Below, one piece after another: positions 22,747 to 31,259 of a stretch of 33,947 nt of DNA. This DNA comes from Oscillospiraceae bacterium (GTDB lineage Bacteria; Bacillota; Clostridia; Oscillospirales; Oscillospiraceae): positions 1-33,947 of the forward strand of contig CADBKO010000031.1 in assembly GCA_902795345.1 (NCBI GenBank). Direction: 5' to 3'. Position numbers and translations under genes: made by a program. A model generated the notes under the pieces. It ran no database searches. It saw only the letters and a program-made list of their open reading frames with translations, and had not been told where the DNA came from. Position 1 is the first letter of the stretch. Each line of letters starts with the position of its first letter.

Positions 22747-25263
22747 TTATGCGGTGACGATCTTGTCCGCGTCCTGGAGCTTCAGCAGCTCCACCGCTTC
22801 TTCCCGCATCTTGTATTTCAGGATCTTCCCCGCCGCGTTCATGGGGAAGGCGTCCACAAAGCGGAAATAGCGGGGGACCTTGTGCTTGGCGATGCGCTCC
22901 ATGCAGAATTTCCGTAAAATCTCCTCCGTGAGGCCGGAGCCCTTCCGGGGGATGACGCAGGCCATGGCCTCCTCGCCGTACTGGGCGTCGGGCACGCCGA
23001 TCACCTGCACGTCCTCCACGTCGGGGTGGGTGTAGAGGAAGTCCTCGATCTCTTTGGGGTAGAGGTTCTCGCCGCCCCGGATGATCATGTCCTTCAGCCG
23101 CCCGGTCACCTTGTAATTCCCGTCGGGCAGCCGCCGCAGCAGGTCCCCGGAGTGGAGCCAGCCGTCCTCGTCGATGGCCTTGGCGGTGGCCTCGGGCATC
23201 TTGTAATAGCCCTTCATGATGTTGTAGCCCCGGGCGCAGAATTCGCCGTCCTGGTCGTCTCCCAACTCCTCGCCGGTCTCCGGGTCCACGATCTTGCATT
23301 CCACGCCGAAGATGGGGCTGCCCACGGTGTTGACCCTCGTCTCCAGGCTGTCGGTGGTGTGGCTCATGGTGGTGGCGGGGGAAGCCTCCGTCTGCCCGTA
23401 GGTGATGCAGATCTGGGGCATATGCATCTTCTCCACCACCTCCTCCATCACCTTGATGGGGCAGGGGGACCCGGCCATGATGCCGGTGCGCATATAGCTG
23501 AAATCCGTCTTGGGGAAGTCCTCGTGGTTCAGCATGGCGATGAACATGGTGGGGACCCCGTGGAAGCAGGTCACATGCTCGGAGTTGATGCAGCTGAGGC
23601 TGGACTTGGGGGAGAAGTAGGGCAGGGGATGGAGGGTGGCCCCATGGGTCATGGAGGCGGTCATGGCCAGCACCATGCCGAAGCAGTGGAACATGGGCAC
23701 CTGGATCATCATCCGGTCCGCGGTAGACAGGTCCATGCAGTCCCCGATGGCCTTGCCGTTATTCACCACGTTGTAGTGGGTGAGCATGACCCCCTTGGGG
23801 AAGCCGGTGGTGCCGGAGGTGTACTGCATGTTGCATACGTCGTGCTTGTCCACGGCGGCGGCCCGTTTCCGAAGCTCCTCCTCCGGGGTCTGGGCGGCAT
23901 AAAGCTGGGCCTCCTCCCAGGTGAGGCAGCCCTTCTGCCGGTAGCCCACGGTGATGACGTGGCGCAGGAAGGGCAGGCGCTTGGCATGGAGGGACTTGCC
24001 GGAGGAGAGCTCGTTCAGCTCGGGGCACAGCTCCGCGATGATGCCGGCGTAATTGGAATCCCGGTAGCCGTCGATCATCACCAGGGTATGGGTGTCCGAC
24101 TGACGGAGCAGGTATTCCGCCTCGTGGATCTTGTAGGCGGTGTTCACCGTCACCAGGATCGCGCCGATCTTGGTGGTGGCCCAGAAGGTGATGAACCAGG
24201 CGGGCACGTTGGTGGCCCAGATGGCGACCTTGTCCCCCTTCTTCACCCCCAGGGCGATCAGGGCCCGGGCGAATTGGTCCACGTCGTCCCGGAACTGGGA
24301 ATAGGTGCGGGTATAGTCCAGGGTGGTGAACTTGAAGGCGTACTGATCCGGGAATTCCTCCACCATCCGGTCCAGCACCTGGGGGAAGGTCTGGTCGATG
24401 ATCAGCTCCTTCTTCCAGGGGAACTTGCCCGTGTGGGCCGCGTTTTCATAGAGGGTGGCCCGGGAACGGTAGGGGTCGTGGAATCGGGTCATGAAGTTGA
24501 CATAATGCGGAAGAATGACCTCCAGATCGTCGATCTCCGGCATCCAGGCGGGGTCCCACTCCAGGGAGAGGAAGCCGTCGTAGTTGACGCTGCGCAGGGC
24601 GTTCATCATGACGCCCAGGGGCATATCCCCCTCGCCCACCAGCCGGGGCTCCACCACCCCGTCCACCACGACGCTGTCCCGCACATGGACGTGGCGCACA
24701 TAAGCGCCCAGGTTCTGGATGGTCTTGTCCGGCGTCTCGCCGCAGACCCGGTAGGGGTGCTGGAAATCCCACAGCACCGCCAGGTAGTCGCTGGCGAAAT
24801 CATTCAGCACGTCCCGCAGCCTGCCGGTGTCGGCAAAGATGCCCACGGTCTCGATGAGCACGGTGACGCCCGCCTGCTTGGCCAGGGTCTCGCTGCGGCG
24901 CAGACATTCGACCAGGGCGTCCGTCACTTCGCCGCCGGAGGTGGCGTGGACGCGGATATTGGGTATCTTGAACTGGCGGGCGGTCTCGATGCAGTCCGCG
25001 ATCTCCCGGCAGTTTTCTTCCAGCTTGTCCCCGTCGGCGATGTCGCAGACGGCGTCGATGCAGGGGAGGCTGAGCCCCGCTTCATAGAGCTCCCGCAGGG
25101 TGGCGGCAGCCATGTGGGCGTGGAAGGGGCCGCCCCGGGCCGTCAGGGAAGTGCCGTGGATGTTCCTCAGCTCGATGCCCTGGAGCTCCATTTCCTTGGC
25201 CGTGCGGACATAGTCCGTCCAGGCATAGCGTTCCCAGCCCTTGATGGAAAAGGAGAGCTTCAT
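22747..25263 (-). CDS. TIM-barrel isomerase-like/acyl-CoA ligase fusion
   Basis: An 838-residue two-part protein. Residues 1 to about 275 form a sugar phosphate isomerase/epimerase-like (AP endonuclease 2 fold) barrel: MELQGIELRNIHG, IRVHATSGGEV, VLIETVGIFAD, LWDFQHPYRV, VRHVHVRDSV and GFLSLEWDPAW. Residues about 290-838 form an AMP-forming acyl-CoA ligase with the P-loop YTSGTTGFPKGVML (about 482), YGQTEASPATT (about 620), GWLHSGDLL, the GRLKDMIIRGGENLYPKE hinge and a C-terminal NAAGKILKYKMR with the adenylation lysine. Both halves look intact. The frame is continuous across the joint. Its start overlaps the previous stop by ATGA, so translation is coupled. It is the last gene of the operon. 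The ligase part should make an acyl-CoA; the barrel's role is unknown. Confidence 0.88.
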   Translation of the reverse strand: MKLSFSIKGWERYAWTDYVRTAKEMELQGIELRNIHGTSLTARGGPFHAHMAAATLRELYEAGLSLPCIDAVCDIADGDKLEENCREIADCIETARQFKIPNIRVHATSGGEVTDALVECLRRSETLAKQAGVTVLIETVGIFADTGRLRDVLNDFASDYLAVLWDFQHPYRVCGETPDKTIQNLGAYVRHVHVRDSVVVDGVVEPRLVGEGDMPLGVMMNALRSVNYDGFLSLEWDPAWMPEIDDLEVILPHYVNFMTRFHDPYRSRATLYENAAHTGKFPWKKELIIDQTFPQVLDRMVEEFPDQYAFKFTTLDYTRTYSQFRDDVDQFARALIALGVKKGDKVAIWATNVPAWFITFWATTKIGAILVTVNTAYKIHEAEYLLRQSDTHTLVMIDGYRDSNYAGIIAELCPELNELSSGKSLHAKRLPFLRHVITVGYRQKGCLTWEEAQLYAAQTPEEELRKRAAAVDKHDVCNMQYTSGTTGFPKGVMLTHYNVVNNGKAIGDCMDLSTADRMMIQVPMFHCFGMVLAMTASMTHGATLHPLPYFSPKSSLSCINSEHVTCFHGVPTMFIAMLNHEDFPKTDFSYMRTGIMAGSPCPIKVMEEVVEKMHMPQICITYGQTEASPATTMSHTTDSLETRVNTVGSPIFGVECKIVDPETGEELGDDQDGEFCARGYNIMKGYYKMPEATAKAIDEDGWLHSGDLLRRLPDGNYKVTGRLKDMIIRGGENLYPKEIEDFLYTHPDVEDVQVIGVPDAQYGEEAMACVIPRKGSGLTEEILRKFCMERIAKHKVPRYFRFVDAFPMNAAGKILKYKMREEAVELLKLQDADKIVTA

Positions 25264-26681
25264 TGTACCGCCTCCTCATAGGCGATCTTGTTCAGCGCGC
25301 TGACATACGCGTGGATCGCCGCGTCGATGATGTCCGTGGAGATGCCGCTGCCGGAATAGAGCTTGGAGCCGCTGCGCAGCTTCACGAAGGCGCTTCCCAT
25401 GGCCTCCCGCCCCTCCGTCACGGCCTGGATCTGGAAATCGTCCAGCTCATAGTGGGTCCCAGCGATCTGCTCGATGGCCAGGAAGCAGGCGTCGATGGGT
25501 CCGTCCCCGGCGCAGAGGCCCCGCAGCTCCCGCCCGTCCTTTTCCATGGCGATGTGGGCGGTGGCGCGCATCTGGCTGCCGCTGTTGATGACGAAGCCCT
25601 TGAGCACATAGGTGGGGGGCACCTGCAGGGCCACGGAGGCGATGATGGCCTCCAGCTCCCGGGCAGAAAGGTCCTTCTTTTCCGCCGCGCTGCGGAAAGC
25701 GTCATAGACCTTGCCCAGGTCTTCTTCAGACAGGTCGTAGCCCAGCCGGGCGGCGGCCTTGGCCACGGCGTCCATCCCGTCGTGGCTGCTGAGGGTCATG
25801 CCCTCCTCGGCCCGGGCCAGTTCGCTTCCCTCGAAGGGGGAGGAAGCGCCGCCCTGACGGGCGTGGACGATCCAGCTGACCTGCTTGCGCAGGCGCTGCA
25901 TCTCCATGGTGTTCACATTGCAGCGGTAGCCCAGCTCGTCCCCGCGGAGGGCCAGGATGTGGGCCAGGGCGGGGAGGGAGGGGGAGTTTTCCCCGATCAG
26001 CACGGCCTTCACTTCCCGGGCCCCGGCGCCGATGGCGCTCATGGCGCAGGCTTCCGCCATGCTCAGCTCGTTGACGCAGCGCACCGCCAGGGTCACGTTG
26101 TCCAGCTCGGGGACGTCCCGGCGCAGGTCGGTGATGAAGGCGGCCAGCTCCGCGGGCAGCTTGGTGCCCGCGCTGTCGCAGAGGGTGACGGTGGTGGCCC
26201 CGCAGCGGATAGCCATGCGGATGGCGTCCCGCAGGAAAGCGCCGTCGGCGCGGGTGGCGTCCCCGGCGCAGAAGTCCACATCGTCGCAGAGGCTGCGGCA
26301 GTAGGTGGTCAGCTCCTCCGCCATGGCGAGGACGGCGGCGGGCTTTTTGCGGCAGTGGTATTCCATCTGCACGGTGCTCAGGGGGATCTCCAGGCGCAGA
26401 CGGGGCTTGGCGGCCTTGCTGACGGCGGTCCAGGCGTCGTCCGCCTCCTCCTTGGTGAAGCCCACGGGCATGGATACGCCGCAGCTGCGGACGGTGGTGG
26501 AAATGGTCCGCATCAGAAGGGCGTCGGAGGTCCGGTTCTCCAGCGCCGGAAGCTCCAGCATATCGGGGCGCAGTCGGTCCAGGCTCTTGGCGATCTCCAG
26601 CCGTTCCTTAAAGCTGAAGCTGGCGCCCGGGATGGCCGCGCAGGCCGGGAGGGTCATGTCGGTGATGCGAATCGTTTCCAT
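25260..26681 (-). CDS. LeuA-like protein with eroded active site
   Basis: A 473-residue relative of 2-isopropylmalate/citramalate synthase. It has the DRE-TIM barrel outline (CDSAGTKLPAELAAFI, ELSMAEACAMSAIGAGAREV) and a C-terminal LeuA-type allosteric region (about 350-470; GSQMRATAHI, AGDGPIDACFLAIEQIAG, DIIDAAIHAYVSALNKI). The catalytic residues of the family are missing: the N-terminal D-x-T-L-R-D-G-x-Q reads DMTLPACAA, and the metal ligands of H-x-H-N-D read VRCVNEL; GIGERAGN reads LIGENSPS. Normal condensation of acetyl-CoA with a 2-keto acid is therefore doubtful. It could be a leucine-sensing or scaffold protein, or have a changed chemistry. AAAGGA lies 10 bases before ATG 26681. It overlaps the downstream ligase fusion by four bases and is separated from ilvE by a hairpin. 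Confidence 0.8.
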   Translation of the reverse strand: METIRITDMTLPACAAIPGASFSFKERLEIAKSLDRLRPDMLELPALENRTSDALLMRTISTTVRSCGVSMPVGFTKEEADDAWTAVSKAAKPRLRLEIPLSTVQMEYHCRKKPAAVLAMAEELTTYCRSLCDDVDFCAGDATRADGAFLRDAIRMAIRCGATTVTLCDSAGTKLPAELAAFITDLRRDVPELDNVTLAVRCVNELSMAEACAMSAIGAGAREVKAVLIGENSPSLPALAHILALRGDELGYRCNVNTMEMQRLRKQVSWIVHARQGGASSPFEGSELARAEEGMTLSSHDGMDAVAKAAARLGYDLSEEDLGKVYDAFRSAAEKKDLSARELEAIIASVALQVPPTYVLKGFVINSGSQMRATAHIAMEKDGRELRGLCAGDGPIDACFLAIEQIAGTHYELDDFQIQAVTEGREAMGSAFVKLRSGSKLYSGSGISTDIIDAAIHAYVSALNKIAYEEAVQ

Positions 26682-26700
26682 TATTTATCAGTCCTTTCAT

Positions 26701-26739
26701 AAAAGGGGAAGAACCGGGGCCTCCGAGCGGAAGCCCCGG
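26701..26739 (-). terminator. Intercistronic terminator-like hairpin
   Basis: On the minus strand CCGGGGCTTCC (26729-26739) pairs with GGAGGCCCCGG (26714-26724, one G-U), followed by TTCTTCCCCTTTT. It lies between ilvE and the LeuA-like gene and probably lowers expression of the last two genes. Confidence 0.6.
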
Positions 26740-26753
26740 ATTCAGCTTCGTTA

Positions 26754-27815
26754 TCAGTCGATTTTGTGGATCCAGCCGCGGGTGTCCGCGATCCGGCCCC
26801 ACTGGATGCCGGTGAGGGTGTCGTACAGGTGCTGGGTCACGGCGCCGATCTCGTTATTGTTGATGGTGAAGACCTCGTCGTCCATCATCAGGTGGCCGAT
26901 GGGGGAGACCACGGCGGCGGTGCCGCAGCCCCAGGCTTCTTTCAGAGCGCCGCTGCGGCAGGCGTCCTTCAGCTCTTCCGCGCTGAGGAGCCGCTCGCTG
27001 ACTTTGTAACCCTCGTCCTTCAGAAGCTGGATGCAGCTCTTGCGGGTGACGCCGGGGAGGATGGAGCCGGTGAGGGCGGGGGTCACGATCTCGTCGCCGA
27101 TCTGGAACATGACGTTCATGGCGCCCACTTCCTCGATGTACTTGCGCTCCACGCCGTCCAGCCACAGGACCTGGGAGTAGCCCTTTTCCTCGGCCTTCTT
27201 GCCCGCCCGGAAGCTGGCGCCGTAGTTGCCGCCGCACTTGGCATAGCCGGTGCCGCCGCGGACGGCGCGGACGTCCTCCGTCTCGATCATGATGCTGACG
27301 GGCTGCAGGCCCTCCTTATAATAGCTGCCCACGGGGCTGGCGATGATGAGAAACTCCGCTGTCTGGACGGTGTGGACCCCCAGGAAGGGGTCGTTGCCGA
27401 AGAGGAAGGGCCGCAGATAGAGGCTGGTGCCGGGAGCGGAGGGGACCCAGCTCTCGTCGATGCGCACCAGGGTCTCCAGGGCTTCCATAAAGAGCTTCTC
27501 GTCGATCTGAGGCAGGCACATGCGTTCCGCGGAATTGTTCATCCGGCGGATGTTCTCCTCCGGGCGGAAGAGCTGCACGCCCCCGTCGTCCCGGCGATAG
27601 GCTTTCAGGCCCTCGAAGATCTCCGCGCCGTAGTGGAACACGGTGGAGGCGGGATGGAGGCTCAGGTTGCCGAAGGGCACGATCCTGGGATCCTTCCACT
27701 GTCCGTCCTCATATTCCATCATGAACATGTGGTCGGAAAAGACCTTGCCGAAGCCCAGCTTGTCGGCGCTTACCTTTTCCTTGGGAGCGTCGGTCTTCAC
27801 GATACGGATAGCCAT
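26754..27815 (-). CDS. ilvE: Branched-chain amino acid aminotransferase
   Basis: A 353-residue class IV PLP aminotransferase, which interconverts leucine, isoleucine or valine with their 2-keto acids using glutamate/2-oxoglutarate. PLP is bound by Lys193 in GTGYAKCGGNYGAS. Other marks are VFHYGAEIFEGLKAYR near the start, YLRPFLFG, the VLWLDGVERKYIEEVGAMN segment and LTGSILPGVTRKS. Length and motifs are those of the larger IlvE group (about 350 residues). GGAGGAGCACAAA precedes the ATG. It stands directly after the gamma subunit gene of the 2-ketoacid oxidoreductase (13 bases apart), so keto acid production and amination are coupled in one mRNA. Confidence 0.96.
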   Translation of the reverse strand: MAIRIVKTDAPKEKVSADKLGFGKVFSDHMFMMEYEDGQWKDPRIVPFGNLSLHPASTVFHYGAEIFEGLKAYRRDDGGVQLFRPEENIRRMNNSAERMCLPQIDEKLFMEALETLVRIDESWVPSAPGTSLYLRPFLFGNDPFLGVHTVQTAEFLIIASPVGSYYKEGLQPVSIMIETEDVRAVRGGTGYAKCGGNYGASFRAGKKAEEKGYSQVLWLDGVERKYIEEVGAMNVMFQIGDEIVTPALTGSILPGVTRKSCIQLLKDEGYKVSERLLSAEELKDACRSGALKEAWGCGTAAVVSPIGHLMMDDEVFTINNNEIGAVTQHLYDTLTGIQWGRIADTRGWIHKID

Positions 27816-27828
27816 TTTGTGCTCCTCC

Positions 27829-28365
27829 TTATCCTTGGTAGTTGTAGCCCATCTGCAGGGCCTGCTTGTTGAATGCTTTCAGCTCCGCCCGCTTCGCGGA
27901 AACGATCTTGTCCAGCACCGCGTCCACGCTGCTGAAATCCACGATGCCGCTCTCCTTGATGAGCTTGCCCACCAGGATCATGTTGGCCAGGGTGTCCAGG
28001 CCGTTTTCCGCGGCCATGGCGGTGGCGGGAACGTAGAAAACATCCACGTCGGTGCGCTTCACCTTCCGCTCGATAAGGGAAGAATCCACGAAGATCTTGC
28101 CGCCGGGGACCACCGCGTCCTCATACTTGTCCAGGGAGGGATTGTTCATCACCACCAGCATGTCGGGATAGGTGACGATGGGGGACCCCACGGGGGTGTC
28201 GCTGAGGATGACGCTGCAATTGGCGGTGCCGCCCCGCATCTCGGGGCCGTAGGAAGGCAGCCAGCTCAGGTATTTCCCGGCGATCAGGCCGTTGTAGGCC
28301 AGGAATTTGCCGCTGAAGAGGATGCCCTGTCCGCCGAAGCCTGCGAAGATGATCTGACTGGTCAC
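27829..28365 (-). CDS. 2-ketoacid:ferredoxin oxidoreductase, gamma subunit
   Basis: The 178-residue gamma subunit of a pyruvate/ketoisovalerate-type ferredoxin oxidoreductase. The family signature is at the N-terminus: IIFAGFGGQGILFSGK and the SWLPSYGPEMRGGTANC segment, which is part of the CoA site region. It starts at GTG 28365, one base after the beta subunit stop, with AAGGAGGCGG inside the end of that gene. With alpha, beta and delta it would interconvert a 2-keto acid plus CoA and oxidised ferredoxin with an acyl-CoA, CO2 and reduced ferredoxin. The adjacent IlvE and ligases suggest branched-chain (VOR) or aromatic substrates rather than pyruvate. Confidence 0.93.
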   Translation of the reverse strand: MTSQIIFAGFGGQGILFSGKFLAYNGLIAGKYLSWLPSYGPEMRGGTANCSVILSDTPVGSPIVTYPDMLVVMNNPSLDKYEDAVVPGGKIFVDSSLIERKVKRTDVDVFYVPATAMAAENGLDTLANMILVGKLIKESGIVDFSSVDAVLDKIVSAKRAELKAFNKQALQMGYNYQG

Positions 28366-28366
28366 C

Positions 28367-29118
<752 letters not shown>

Positions 29119-29122
<4 letters not shown>

Positions 29123-30186
29123 TTCGCGGCACCTCCTATTTCACATGCTTTGTCGATGGCGGCCATCACGTCGTTGGGGGAGGGGATCACGCCGCCGCAG
29201 CGGGTGCAGGAGATCACCGGCTTCAGGCAGCGGGTGGCCAGCTCCACGTCCTCGATCATCTGGCCCATGTTCATTTCCACGGTGACGAAGGCCTTTACCT
29301 TCTGCGCCGCGGCCAGCAGGGGCTTCTTGGGGAAGGGCCAGAGGGTGATGGGCCGGATCATGCCGGCCTTGATGCCCTTGGCTCTGGCCTCTGCGATGGC
29401 GTTCTTGGAGACGCGGGCGGTGATGCCGAAGGACACGAGGCAGATCTCCGCGTCCTCCATCATGTATTCCTCATACATGACCTCGTTCTGCTCCACGATG
29501 TCGTAGCGCTTGAACCTCGTCAGGTTCCACTGCTCCAGCTCCTCGGGGATCAGGGAGAGGGAGTTGATGATGTTGTTGGGCCTCTGCATCTTCGTGCCGT
29601 TGGCGGCCCAGGGCTTCTCAAAGGTGACGATCTCGCCCTGGTCCAGGCTGACGGGCTCCATCATCTGGCCCAGTGTGCCGTCGGCCAGCAGCATGGCGGT
29701 CATGCGGTACTTGTCCGCCAGCTCGAAGCCCTTGATGGTGAGGGACACCATCTCCTGCACGCTGTCGGGGGCCAGCACGATGGTGCGGTAGTCGCCGTGG
29801 GTGCCGCGGGTGGCCTGGAAATAGTCGCTCTGGCTGGGCTGGATGCCGCCCAGGCCGGGGCCGCCGCGCTGCACGTTGACCACGAAGGCGGGCAGGTCGC
29901 AGCCGGCCAGATAGCTCAGGCCTTCGCCCTTCAGGGAGATTCCGGGGCTGGAGGAGGAGGTCATGACCCGCTTGCCCGCGGCGGAGACGCCGATCACCAT
30001 GTTGATGGCGGCCAGCTCGCTCTCAGCCTGGAGGAACACGCCGTCCATCTTGGGCAGGCGCTTGGCCATGTAGGCGGTCAGCTCCGTCTGGGGGGTAATG
30101 GGGTAGCCGAAGTAATGGCGGCAGCCGGCCATGAGGGCGGCCTCCGCGATGGCCTCGTTGCCCTTCATCAGAACTTTTTCAGCCAT
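29119..30186 (-). CDS. 2-ketoacid:ferredoxin oxidoreductase, alpha subunit
   Basis: A 355-residue alpha subunit with the family landmarks GNEAIAEAALMAGCRHYFGYPITPQTE, FLQAESELAAINMVIGVSAAG, TSSSSPGISLKGEGLSYLAG and VVNVQRGGPGLGG (each a short piece in order through the first 115 residues). The C-terminus carries ISCTRCGGVIPSP. It begins 10 bases after the ferredoxin-like delta subunit gene, whose end supplies its ribosome binding site. The separate alpha, beta, gamma and delta genes are the four-subunit arrangement seen in VOR/KOR of archaea and clostridia. Confidence 0.95.
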
Positions 30187-30196
30187 ACTCTCTCAC

Positions 30197-30403
30197 TCAC
30201 CTTTCCACTTTGATGATGCAGTCGGGACACATGGTGGCGCAGAAAGCGCAGCCGATGCATTTGTCCGGCTCCACGGCTTCCGCCGGATGGTGGCCCTTTG
30301 CGTTGATCCGCTCCTGGGCAAGCGCCAGCACGCCCTTGGGGCAGAATTTGACGCAGAGGCCGCAGCCCTTGCACAGGTCTTCCTTGAACGTGAGCTTTGC
30401 CAA
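30197..30403 (-). CDS. Ferredoxin-type delta subunit of the oxidoreductase
   Basis: A 68-residue protein with two 4Fe-4S motifs: [14 protein letters not shown] and [14 protein letters not shown]. It would pass electrons between the catalytic subunits and ferredoxin. The start codon is TTG at 30403, chosen because GGGAGGT lies about 6 bases upstream and no ATG is available in frame. It precedes the alpha gene by 10 bases. Confidence 0.93.
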   Translation of the reverse strand: MAKLTFKEDLCKGCGLCVKFCPKGVLALAQERINAKGHHPAEAVEPDKCIGCAFCATMCPDCIIKVER

Positions 30404-30429
30404 ATGAATACCTCCCTTTTGTTGTTCCG

Positions 30430-31095
30430 TTATTCCGTCGGCCGCTTCTGCAGCTTCATGGGGAACAGGTTTTCGATTTTCCCCTGCAGAGCGGGCATCA
30501 GTTTTTCTTCGATGGTGGTCATGGCGATGGGCAGGCCGCTGAGACGGGACACTTCCTCGGCATAGCGGAGGCTGCCCAGAATGTCCTCCGCCGTGGTCTC
30601 CGCCCCCAGGTTGGAATTGTTGACGATGCCGGTGAAGGGCAGGCGGCAGGCGGCCTCGATTTCGGAGACCACCTCCATGACGCTTTCCGCGTCCCGAGTG
30701 AGGGGGCGGAAACGGTTTATCACCAGCAGCATCTCATAGTCGTTCTCCTCCCGGATGGCGGGCACCAGCCGCCCCAGGGCCAGGGCCCCCCGGTCGTCGC
30801 CCCCCACGTCCAGCACGCAGGCCCAGCGGCGGTCGTCCGTGATGGCATAGATCTCCTGGGGCAGGGCGGGCAGGTCCACGTTGGAGTTGGCGAAGAAGGA
30901 GGATATGACCCGGATGCCCTTTTCCTCCAGCTCCCGGGCGCTGTCCTTGGCCCGGTAGTAGGGGTTCACGATGTCCAGGTCCGCCAGCATCACCATGTCC
31001 CGCCGGGCTTTCAGCGCCAGGGTATAGTTCACGGCGATGTTGGTCTTGCCGCTGCCGTAGTGACCGGCAAAGAGGGTGATCCTCTTGTGTTCCAT
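30430..31095 (-). CDS. MinD/ParA-like P-loop ATPase
   Basis: A 221-residue P-loop NTPase. Walker A is [11 protein letters not shown] at residues 11-21, the switch region holds [13 protein letters not shown], and [11 protein letters not shown] is the Walker B-like strand. The family includes CobQ/MinD/ParA and metal-insertion ATPases. The Walker A has a single lysine in GSGKT and lacks the deviant N-terminal lysine of ParA, so a partition function is unlikely. It is the second gene of the operon, 17 bases after the restored ligase end and 26 before the ferredoxin-like gene, and probably helps assemble or regulate the oxidoreductase or its iron-sulfur centres. That role is inference. Confidence 0.85.
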   Translation of the reverse strand: MEHKRITLFAGHYGSGKTNIAVNYTLALKARRDMVMLADLDIVNPYYRAKDSARELEEKGIRVISSFFANSNVDLPALPQEIYAITDDRRWACVLDVGGDDRGALALGRLVPAIREENDYEMLLVINRFRPLTRDAESVMEVVSEIEAACRLPFTGIVNNSNLGAETTAEDILGSLRYAEEVSRLSGLPIAMTTIEEKLMPALQGKIENLFPMKLQKRPTE

Positions 31096-31185
31096 AGATC
31101 CGCTCCCGCTGCTTACAGCAGATTCCGCTGGATCTTGCCGCTGATGGTCTTGGGCAGGGAATCCTTGAATTCCACGATGCGGGGA

Positions 31186-31259
31186 TATTTATAAGGAGCG
31201 GTGTGGGACTTGACGTAGTTCTTATTTATAAGGAGCGGTGTGGGACTTGACGTAGTTCT
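31186..31259. repeat. 37-bp tandem duplication
   Basis: Bases 31186-31222 and 31223-31259 are identical and adjacent. Because 37 is not a multiple of 3, the ligase gene is frameshifted and stops at once at the joint (TAA, 31222-31224 on the minus strand). Confidence 0.95.

Noticed and set aside
20313..25281. Long plus-strand frames opposite the flavoenzyme and ligase-fusion genes (20313-22358, 23026-25281)
   Set aside because: Same antisense effect of high GC third positions; the minus frames carry all recognisable domains and ribosome binding sites.
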